Positions 1 through 5,093 of a DNA stretch of 8,094 nt are shown here, piece after piece. Source of the stretch: an uncultured Campylobacter sp. (GTDB taxonomy: Bacteria > Campylobacterota > Campylobacteria > Campylobacterales > Campylobacteraceae); assembly GCA_900539255.1 (NCBI GenBank), contig UQBJ01000052.1:1-8094 (forward strand), written 5' to 3'. Under the pieces are notes generated by a model. The model saw only the letters and a list, made by a program, of their open reading frames with translations. It ran no database searches and was not told where the DNA came from. Position 1 is the first letter of the stretch. Each line of letters opens with the position of its first letter. The translations under genes were made by a program, and so were the position numbers.

Positions 1-277
1 CAAACTTCTTGCCCGCCGCACCAAAAGAAAGCGAAGTAACCATTTGCGAGTCTTCAAGCAAATTTAAGGTGCGATAAACCGTGGCTATGCCGACATTTAG
101 ATTTGGTTCTTTGCGCTTGATTTCCATATATAAGGACTCTGGCGTAAAGTGCGTGTCGCTGTGATAAAGGATATTAAGCACTATTTCCCTTTGACGCGTG
201 TATTTTAGCCCGCTTTCTTTGAGTATCTTTTTGAAACTCTCCAAAAGCACATCGTATTCTATGTTTTCGGTAATCAT
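1..277 (-). CDS. fur: Fur, ferric uptake regulator (N-terminal 92 residues; runs off left edge)
   Basis: Translating the minus strand from the ATG at 277 gives an open frame to the window edge. Its first 92 residues match the Campylobacter Fur N-terminus as I know it. The winged-helix DNA-binding domain is complete: an N-terminal helix (residues 6-20), then the LKYTRQRE segment (24-31), the HSDTHFTPESLY segment (39-50), the recognition helix with VGIATVYRTLNLLE (62-75), and the wing (SFGAAGKK, 84-91). The metal-binding and dimerisation half lies outside the window, since family members are about 150-157 residues. Fur binds Fe2+ and controls iron uptake and storage genes. The ATG abuts the cvpA stop codon directly, with AAGGGGA just upstream inside cvpA, so fur is probably translationally coupled. 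No promoter of its own is visible between cvpA and fur; transcription would come from upstream in the gatC-cvpA unit. PerR is a possible relative, but the sequence looks like Fur. Confidence 0.93.
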   Translation of the reverse strand, partial: MITENIEYDVLLESFKKILKESGLKYTRQREIVLNILYHSDTHFTPESLYMEIKRKEPNLNVGIATVYRTLNLLEDSQMVTSLSFGAAGKKF

Positions 278-835
278 TCATTCCCCTTCGTTTAAAATTG
301 TGGCGTTTGTGTCTATCATCAAATTTTCGCCCGTTTCTTGCACGACTTTTTTGATGAGTTTGTCGTTCATTATAAATGCGCCCGTTTTTTCAAGCACAGG
401 CACGATAAAGCTGTCTTTGGTAAATTTATCTAATTTTTCTTTCAAAAAGCTAAATTCGCTCAAACAAAAGAGCAAAATCGCAAAAATCAAAAAGATTTTC
501 ACGCAGGCAAAGGCAAAGCCGCCAAGTCTGTCCAAAAAGCCAAGCCCGCTCATACTGATGAGCTTTGAAAGCACGAAACCAAGACACAAACAAACAAGCC
601 AAAAGACAATCAAAACGCACAAAAAGCCGATGAACTGCCCAAGCTCATCGTTTTGTAGGTTGTGAATGTTGGAGTTGATGAAGTCGCTTGCGTTTTTTGC
701 AAGGCGTGAAGCAAGCAAAACGCCGCCCACTATGCCTAAAAGCCCGAAAAATTCCTTAACAAGCCCGTTGATAATGCCTTTAAGCCCTAAAAGCAAGGTA
801 ATGCCAAAAACCAAAATGTCAAACCAATACACCAT
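278..835 (-). CDS. cvpA: CvpA family inner-membrane protein
   Basis: A 185-residue membrane protein of the CvpA (colicin V production) family. Four hydrophobic segments are visible at about residues 4-22, 29-46, 68-90 and 104-125. The family hallmark, an acidic/basic pair followed by a glycine-rich helix, is present as LDRLGGFAF (101-109) ahead of the fourth helix. A charged tail of about 55 residues follows. CvpA proteins are linked to colicin V export and envelope homeostasis in enterobacteria, but their molecular activity is unsettled, so only the family is assigned here. The start at 835 is supported by AAGGA eight bases upstream. The gene begins 12 bp after the gatC stop and its own stop touches the fur ATG, so the three genes form one operon. 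The same gatC-cvpA-fur order is known from C. jejuni. Confidence 0.88.
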   Translation of the reverse strand: MVYWFDILVFGITLLLGLKGIINGLVKEFFGLLGIVGGVLLASRLAKNASDFINSNIHNLQNDELGQFIGFLCVLIVFWLVCLCLGFVLSKLISMSGLGFLDRLGGFAFACVKIFLIFAILLFCLSEFSFLKEKLDKFTKDSFIVPVLEKTGAFIMNDKLIKKVVQETGENLMIDTNATILNEGE

Positions 836-847
836 TGCAAGTCCTTA

Positions 848-1126
848 CTACTCGATGATTTTAGGCACGATGAAGAAGTGATTTTCGCTTTTTGGGGCGT
901 TTGCGAAGATTTCATCTATCACAGGCGTGTTTTTTGGAGTATCTGCTCTAAAAGGTGTCGCTCCAAGTACCGCATTATCCACAGAATTTAAGTCAAGTTC
1001 GTTTAAAATCTCCACAAAAGCCACGATTTCGCTGAGTTGCTGTTTTGTTTCGTCCCTTTTTTCGGTAGCGATTTTGATAGTGCTTAACTTTTCGAGTTTG
1101 TTTAAAAGCTCGTCATTTATAGTCAT
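848..1126 (-). CDS. gatC: Aspartyl/glutamyl-tRNA amidotransferase subunit C
   Basis: A 92-residue protein of the usual GatC length (about 95). It has the typical N-terminal opening (INDELLNKLEKLSTIKI, 3-19), an FRADTP segment (59-64) that corresponds to the family's conserved R-x-D motif, and the closing NAP...FFIVPKII segment (76-91). GatC is the small linker subunit of GatCAB. That complex amidates Glu-tRNA(Gln) and Asp-tRNA(Asn) in bacteria lacking the matching synthetases, and GatC wraps around GatA to stabilise it. gatA and gatB are not in the window, which is usual for genomes where the three genes are scattered. The ATG at 1126 has AGGAC upstream. It is the first gene of the minus-strand unit and sits about 20-25 nt behind a good -10 box, so its expression is probably tied to that of cvpA and fur. 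Confidence 0.92.
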   Translation of the reverse strand: MTINDELLNKLEKLSTIKIATEKRDETKQQLSEIVAFVEILNELDLNSVDNAVLGATPFRADTPKNTPVIDEIFANAPKSENHFFIVPKIIE

Positions 1127-1154
1127 TTCGTTGTCCTAAAAAAATTTCAAAAGT

Positions 1155-1163
1155 ATTATAGCA
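1155..1163 (-). promoter_or_regulatory. Extended -10 promoter for gatC-cvpA-fur
   Basis: On the minus strand the sequence reads TGCTATAAT, a perfect TATAAT with the extended TGn element. The -10 ends 28 bp before the gatC start codon, giving a leader of roughly 20-22 nt. No convincing -35 is seen, which is usual for the main sigma factor of Campylobacter. Assigned from sequence alone. Confidence 0.7.
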
Positions 1164-1192
1164 TAAAATTATCAAAATTTAAGATATTTAGC

Positions 1193-1198
1193 TACAAT
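1193..1198 (+). promoter_or_regulatory. -10 box for the plus-strand membrane protein/lipoprotein/coaX/mqo operon
   Basis: TACAAT preceded by TTTAGC lies 31 bp before the ATG at 1230, giving a leader of about 25 nt. It is the best -10 match in the 103-bp divergent spacer for this strand, and the upstream DNA is T/A-rich as in Campylobacter promoters. Its upstream region overlaps that of the opposing gatC promoter, whose -10 is about 33 bp away. It is one base from consensus, so confidence is moderate. Confidence 0.55.
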
Positions 1199-1218
1199 AC
1201 GATTTAAATTTCTTTTGC

Positions 1219-1223
1219 AAGGA
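1219..1223 (+). promoter_or_regulatory. Ribosome binding site that fixes the start at 1230
   Basis: AAGGA lies six bases before the ATG at 1230. An in-frame TTG at 1215 would lengthen the protein by five residues, but it lies upstream of this site and has no binding site of its own, so 1230 is preferred. Confidence 0.75.
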
Positions 1224-1229
1224 CAAAAA

Positions 1230-1781
1230 ATGAGTTTAAAAGACGATTTACAGGCGGTAAAAAGCACTTTGAGTGCTGAGGAGTCAATGATAGAAAATTT
1301 CATCAAGGGCGAGCGGTTCATACGAAAGTATAAATTTGTCTTTCTCGTCATACTCGCACTTGTGGTAGTTTATCTTGTGTATCATTACACCAGCAACACG
1401 CTTTCAAGCAAGGCAGTGGCTAAAAACAACGAAATTTACATTTCTTTGTTGCAAAATCCAAACGATGAGGCTAAACTCAAAGAGCTTAAAAGCAAAAATC
1501 CAAATTTATATGTGCTGTTTTTGCTTTCGCGCCCCCAAAATGATGAGCTTTTAAAAGAAGCGCAAAACCTTAAAATCGACCCCTTACTCAAAGAAATTTT
1601 AAGCGCAAATTCCAAAAGTGATGGTAAATTTTTAAACGATTACAACAAACTTTTGCAAGCCTATGAGCTTTTGCAGCAAGATAAAATCGAAGAAGCGAAT
1701 TTGATTTTGGCTCAAATCCCCGTGGATTCTGAGCTTAAAGACTTGGTAAATAATTTCAAGCACTACAAGGCCATTAAATGA
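1230..1781 (+). CDS. Single-pass membrane protein, YfgM-like (putative TPR-type)
   Basis: A 183-residue protein with a short charged cytoplasmic N-terminus (1-35, ending GERFIRKYK), one strongly hydrophobic segment (36-52) and a helical C-terminal region of about 130 residues predicted to lie in the periplasm by the positive-inside rule. The C-terminal part has alternating leucine-rich amphipathic stretches, such as EAKLKELKSK, NYKLLQAYELLQQDKIEEAN-like helices and a SELKDLVNNF ending, as expected for a degenerate TPR-like repeat. Architecture and length resemble YfgM (about 206 residues in E. coli), a membrane-anchored partner of periplasmic chaperones. It is immediately followed, with a 4-bp ATGA overlap, by a propeller-like lipoprotein, just as yfgM precedes bamB elsewhere. 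C. jejuni carries an uncharacterised protein at the equivalent position. The membrane topology is clear; the YfgM assignment is an inference from architecture and context, not from motifs. Confidence 0.75.
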   Translation: MSLKDDLQAVKSTLSAEESMIENFIKGERFIRKYKFVFLVILALVVVYLVYHYTSNTLSSKAVAKNNEIYISLLQNPNDEAKLKELKSKNPNLYVLFLLSRPQNDELLKEAQNLKIDPLLKEILSANSKSDGKFLNDYNKLLQAYELLQQDKIEEANLILAQIPVDSELKDLVNNFKHYKAIK

Positions 1782-2776
1782 TAAGGGTTTTAGGCTTTGC
1801 GCTTTGCGCTTTGCTTTTTTGTGCTTGCGGCACGAAGCGCGAGTATTACGAGCCGCCAGAAAAACTAGACGGCAAGTTAAGCTATGAGAGCAGGCTTTCA
1901 TCACGCATAAAGGATACAAATTTAGACTACGCCTTTTTAAAAAGCGATGAGGTGCTTGACAAAAACGGACTCATCAAGCATTTCAAGCTCCCAAAAGGCT
2001 ACACACTCTTAAAATTCGAGGCTAGCGAGTTTGTTATCGCCGATAAAAGCGGAAATTTAAAGATTTTAGACGAAAATAGCGAGGAAATTTACGCCCACAG
2101 CTTTGATGCGGCTGTTTTGAGTGTGGCTTTAAATGGCGATGATATGGCGCTTGTTTTGGCTGATAACACGATAATTTTAATCAATCGCAGCTTAGGCGTG
2201 AAGTTTTCTCAAACGCTCACCCCAGCCCCAGCGCAGGACAAACGCGTGGCAAGCCCGCATTTTATGGAAACTATCATCATCTATCCTACTTTGGACGGCA
2301 AGCTAGTAGTGCTAGATAGGGCTACTCAAAAAGTCATACGCGATGTGGTGGTGTCTAGCGAGGATTTTTTCAACAATGTTATCTTTATGAGCGTGGTTGA
2401 TGACAAGATGATAGCCGCCACGCCCAAGCGCATAGTCGTTGTAAGCCCAACGCAAACTTACACTTATGATGAAGAGATAAGAAATGTCGTGGTTTCGCAG
2501 GGCTTTATTTTTATCTTTGCGAAAAATGGTAACATTATCAAAACAAATTTAAATTTAAATAAGCTTGTTGAGAAAAAGTTAAAATATGCGATTTATAATG
2601 AAAGCAGTGTTTTTAAGGGACATTTATATGTCTTTGAAAAAACGGGGTATTTGTTTAAAAGCGACTTGAATTTGGAGCATTTGCAGGTGTTTAGGCTCAA
2701 AGGTGCTGCGGGTGAAAAGGCTTTTATGAAAGAAGGCAAGTTTTATTATGATGATAAGATTTTAAGCCTACCTTAA
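1778..2776 (+). CDS. Lipoprotein, putative beta-propeller (BamB-like)
   Basis: A 332-residue protein with a lipoprotein signal: M-I-R start, hydrophobic core (4-15) and a lipobox ending LFCAC with the likely lipidated Cys at 17, followed by Gly-Thr-Lys. F at -3 is not the commonest lipobox residue. The mature part is mostly short beta strands in a repeating pattern of hydrophobic strand, D/N-G-x-(I/L), strand, for example ADKSGNLKILDE, YPTLDGKLVVLDRATQK, FAKNGNIIKTNLN and FEKTGYLFKSDLN. This is how PQQ/WD-like propeller blades look, and the segment with ASP followed by DGKLVVLDRAT resembles BamB. BamB is an outer-membrane lipoprotein of the BAM complex that inserts beta-barrel proteins. Strand count and fold were judged by eye only. 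The ATG at 1778 overlaps the previous stop by 4 bp and has AAGG seven bases upstream. An unrelated propeller lipoprotein cannot be excluded. Confidence 0.78.
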   Translation: MIRVLGFALCALLFCACGTKREYYEPPEKLDGKLSYESRLSSRIKDTNLDYAFLKSDEVLDKNGLIKHFKLPKGYTLLKFEASEFVIADKSGNLKILDENSEEIYAHSFDAAVLSVALNGDDMALVLADNTIILINRSLGVKFSQTLTPAPAQDKRVASPHFMETIIIYPTLDGKLVVLDRATQKVIRDVVVSSEDFFNNVIFMSVVDDKMIAATPKRIVVVSPTQTYTYDEEIRNVVVSQGFIFIFAKNGNIIKTNLNLNKLVEKKLKYAIYNESSVFKGHLYVFEKTGYLFKSDLNLEHLQVFRLKGAAGEKAFMKEGKFYYDDKILSLP

Positions 2777-2791
2777 ATTTAGGACTTAAAA

Positions 2792-3430
2792 ATGGTGCTG
2801 TGCGACATAGGCAACTCTGATGTGAAATTTTTGCAGGACAACAAATTTTCTTCGCTCAGTTTTGAGGAATTTGCAGCCTTTCAAAGCGAGGAAAGGGTTT
2901 TTTATATCAGTGTCAATCACTCCCTAAAAAAGCTTGTTTCAAACAAGTCAAATTTCATCGACATTGAGCCTTATTTTAAATTTGACACGATTTATCAAGG
3001 GCTGGGCGTTGATAGGATAGCAGCTTGCTACACCATAGCCGATGGCGTGGTTGTCGATGCAGGAAGTGCCATCACTGTGGATATAATGTCAAGTTCTATG
3101 CACCTTGGCGGCTTTATCTTGCCGGGGATTGCGAGCTTTCGCAAGGCTTATGCTGAAATTTCGCCGATTTTAAAATGCGAGTTAAACACCCAAATTTACC
3201 TTGACACCCTGCCGCAACGCACTATCGATGCGGTGAGTTATGGGACTTTTAAGAGCATTTATTTGCTCATCAAAGATGCGGCGTATAATAAAAATCTATA
3301 TTTTACAGGCGGGGACGGCAGGTTTTTGGAGCGTTTTTTTGACAGGGCGATTTTTGACAAACTGCTTGTTTTTCGCGGTATGCAAAAGGTTATCGAGCAA
3401 AATTCAAGCATTTTGCTGAAAAAAATCTAA
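2792..3430 (+). CDS. coaX: Type III pantothenate kinase
   Basis: CoaX phosphorylates pantothenate, the first step of CoA synthesis, and belongs to the ASKHA fold. All the marker motifs are present in order: the N-terminal phosphate-binding loop DIGNSDVKF (5-13), the GVDR signature of type III kinases (72-75), the second phosphate loop DAGSAITVD (89-97) with the catalytic Asp at 89, GGFILPG (106-112), the IDAVSYGTFKS helix (145-155) and the nucleotide-binding TGGDG (172-176). At 212 residues it is shorter than the roughly 250 residues common in other bacteria but in line with Campylobacter/Helicobacter proteins. In this family ATP is bound weakly, the enzyme needs a monovalent cation, and CoA does not inhibit it. 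It starts 15 bp after the lipoprotein stop with AGGAC upstream and precedes mqo by 11 bp, so it is mid-operon. Confidence 0.93.
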   Translation: MVLCDIGNSDVKFLQDNKFSSLSFEEFAAFQSEERVFYISVNHSLKKLVSNKSNFIDIEPYFKFDTIYQGLGVDRIAACYTIADGVVVDAGSAITVDIMSSSMHLGGFILPGIASFRKAYAEISPILKCELNTQIYLDTLPQRTIDAVSYGTFKSIYLLIKDAAYNKNLYFTGGDGRFLERFFDRAIFDKLLVFRGMQKVIEQNSSILLKKI

Positions 3431-3441
3431 AAGGGGATAAA

Positions 3442-4782
3442 ATGAAAGAATTTGATGCCATCGTCATCGGGGCTGGGATTTCTGGGGCTGCGCTTTTTTA
3501 CGAGCTAGCCAAATATACAGACATAAAGCGTATCGCACTACTTGAAAAGTATAACGCGCCCGCTACGCTGAATTCTCGCGCTTCAAGCAACTCACAAACC
3601 ATTCACTGCGGGGACATAGAGACAAACTACACCTTTGAAAAGGCTAAAAGCGTGAAGATAAACGCTGATATGGTCGTAAAATACGCGCTCAACGAGCAGA
3701 AAAAAGGCAAGGTTTTTGCCTACTCTCACCAAAAAATGGCTCTGGCTGTTGGGGACGAAGAGTGCGCTTATATGAAGCAAAGATTTGAAAAATTCAAAGA
3801 ACTTTATCCTTATGTCGAGTTTTGGGACAAAAAAGAGCTTAAAAAGCTCGAACCAAAGGTAGTTTTAGGCAAAGACGGCAAAGACAGAGCCGAAAATGTC
3901 GTGGCTATGGGCGCACCGCAAGGCAAAAGCTACACTACCATCGACTTTGGAGCGATGAGTGAGAATTTAATAGCAAACGCACTAGCTGCAAAATCCACAG
4001 CCCAAGCCTTTTTCAACCAAGAAGTTTGCAAAATCGAGCAAAAAGACGGAGTTTTTCATCTTTTCACCAAAACCTATGAAGAATTTGTCGCCAAAACCGT
4101 TGTAGTCAATGCTGGCGGACACTCACTCTACCTAGCGCACAAAATGGGCGTAGGGCTTGACAAGTCCTGCTGGCCTGTGGCTGGCAGCTTTTATATCACC
4201 AAACAAAAACTTTTGCGCGGCAAGGTTTATACCGTGCAAAACCCCAAGCTACCATTTGCCGCCATACACGGCGACCCTGATTTGCTCGCTAATTTAAACA
4301 CGCGCTTTGGACCCACAGCCCTTGTGATACCGAAGTTAGAGCGTTATCACGGACTTAAATCCGTGCCAGAATTTTTTGAAGCGCTTAAATTTGACAGCAA
4401 AGTCGCTAAAATCACGCTAGGAATGCTCAAAGACAGCACCGTGCGAAACTACATTTTTTACAACTATTTCTTTGAAGTGCCTTTCATCAACAAAAGGCTT
4501 TTCGCTAAAAGCGTGCAAAAAATCGTCCCAAGCCTCAGCGCAGCCGACATAGACTATGCAGCAGGCTTTGGTGGCGTGCGTCCGCAGGTTGTCGATAAAG
4601 CCGCTGGGGCGTTGCTCTTTGGAGAAGCGAGCATCACGGAGATAAAGGGCATCATCTTTAATATGACGCCAAGCCCCGGCGCTACAAGCTGTTTAGGAAA
4701 TGCTAAAAAAGACGCGCAAAGCGTTTGCAAATACCTTAACGCCAAATTTGACGAGGATAAATTCAAAAACGAGTTGTTGTAA
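3442..4782 (+). CDS. mqo: Malate:quinone oxidoreductase, epsilonproteobacterial type (FAD)
   Basis: A 446-residue FAD-dependent dehydrogenase. The N-terminus shows the Rossmann dinucleotide fold: AIVIGAGISGA (6-16, GxGxxG) with the acidic ribose-binding Glu at 35 after the second strand. Strongly family-like stretches follow: the NSQTIHCGDIETNYT segment (about 50-64), TTIDFGAMSENL, VVNAGGHSL, GKVYTVQNPKLPFAAIHGDP, FGPTALVIPKLERY, FGGVRPQVVDK (about 376-386) and MTPSPGATSCLGNA (408-421), which together match Helicobacter pylori Mqo as I recall it. Mqo oxidises malate to oxaloacetate at the inner face of the membrane and passes electrons to the quinone pool, serving both the TCA cycle and respiration. 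AAGGGG lies just upstream of the ATG at 3442. It closes the operon. 2-hydroxyglutarate oxidases are related and share the fold, but the motif set fits Mqo better. Confidence 0.9.
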   Translation: MKEFDAIVIGAGISGAALFYELAKYTDIKRIALLEKYNAPATLNSRASSNSQTIHCGDIETNYTFEKAKSVKINADMVVKYALNEQKKGKVFAYSHQKMALAVGDEECAYMKQRFEKFKELYPYVEFWDKKELKKLEPKVVLGKDGKDRAENVVAMGAPQGKSYTTIDFGAMSENLIANALAAKSTAQAFFNQEVCKIEQKDGVFHLFTKTYEEFVAKTVVVNAGGHSLYLAHKMGVGLDKSCWPVAGSFYITKQKLLRGKVYTVQNPKLPFAAIHGDPDLLANLNTRFGPTALVIPKLERYHGLKSVPEFFEALKFDSKVAKITLGMLKDSTVRNYIFYNYFFEVPFINKRLFAKSVQKIVPSLSAADIDYAAGFGGVRPQVVDKAAGALLFGEASITEIKGIIFNMTPSPGATSCLGNAKKDAQSVCKYLNAKFDEDKFKNELL

Positions 4783-4816
4783 AAGCAAAAATTCAAAAAC
4801 ACAGCACCAAAAGCAA
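4759..4816 (+). repeat. Imperfect 28-30 bp tandem duplication across the mqo stop codon
   Basis: Two adjacent units, 4759-4788 and 4789-4816, both begin with AAATTCAAAAAC and both end with AAAAGCAA. The middles differ in sequence and length (10 versus 8 bp). The first copy covers the last codons and stop of mqo; the second lies in the gap before the GtrA remnant. The matching ends are seen directly; duplication followed by divergence is an inference. Confidence 0.6.
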
Positions 4817-4996
4817 GGCTTTGAATTTGCTTTAAGTTTTATGATAAATTTGCTAGGGCTTGCGATAAACAGCCTTATCTTGTGGATTTTGGTTGAATTT
4901 ATAGGGCTTGAAAGTTTGTTTGCGAAAATTCTCACTTCTTTTGTAGTAGCATTTTATAGCTTTTTTGCGAGAAAGGTTTTGATTTATGGGCTATAA
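4784..4996 (+). pseudogene. GtrA-family membrane protein remnant (C-terminal half only)
   Basis: This frame reads through about 70 residues to a stop at 4994-4996. From GFEFALSF onward it aligns by eye with the second half of GtrA proteins: a helix INLLGLAINSLILWILVEF, a short loop GLESLFAK, then a helix ending in the aromatic/basic tail YSFFARKVLIYG, where the family usually has a N-R/K-aromatic-F motif. GtrA proteins have about 120-130 residues and four helices, and help move polyprenyl-linked sugars across the membrane. The first two helices are absent, because mqo ends only 30-40 bp upstream. The only in-frame ATG after the mqo stop is at 4841, inside the first retained helix and without a good ribosome binding site. 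An upstream ATG at 4700 lies within mqo with an AGGA only one base away. I read this as a truncated remnant, though a two-helix small protein from 4841 is possible. Confidence 0.6.
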
Positions 4997-5022
4997 AATG
5001 TTTTGCGTTTTCGTTAGCGAGC

Positions 5023-5065
5023 AAATCAAGCGGGGCTAGGCGTGCAACCTGCCACCACTTGATTT
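5023..5065. terminator. Long imperfect stem-loop between convergent genes (possible bidirectional terminator)
   Basis: Outer arms AAATCAAG (5023-5030) and CTTGATTT (5058-5065) pair perfectly. Inside, GG pairs with CC, GGC (5034-5036) with GCC (5051-5053), and AGG (5038-5040) with CCT (5048-5050), leaving a CGTGCAA loop and three small bulges or mismatches. That is about 16 base pairs in 43 nt. It sits 27 bp after the GtrA remnant stop and 28 bp past the end of the opposing AsmA-like gene, where a shared terminator is expected. Neither side has a proper U-run, so termination is inferred from position and structure. Confidence 0.5.
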
Positions 5066-5082
5066 AAGGTTTTGCGAACCTT
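5066..5082. terminator. Short hairpin downstream of the AsmA-like gene
   Basis: AAGGTT (5066-5071) and AACCTT (5077-5082) form a perfect six-pair stem around a TTGCG loop. It begins 11 nt after the stop of the minus-strand gene and directly abuts the longer stem-loop at 5023-5065. No T-run follows on either strand. It may act together with its neighbour as a terminator or as 3'-end protection. Confidence 0.35.
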
Positions 5083-5093
5083 GCTTGCAATCC

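Noticed and set aside
198..665. 155-codon plus-strand open frame opposite cvpA and fur.
   Set aside because: It is antisense to two well-supported genes, Ser/Lys/Pro-rich, and shows no family motif.
1155..1173. Possible Fur box (GATAATTTTATGCTATAAT on minus) overlapping the gatC -10.
   Set aside because: Only about 11 of 19 positions match the classic GATAATGATAATCATTATC consensus, and half of these come from the -10 box itself in very AT-rich DNA. Not enough for a call of Fur autoregulation.
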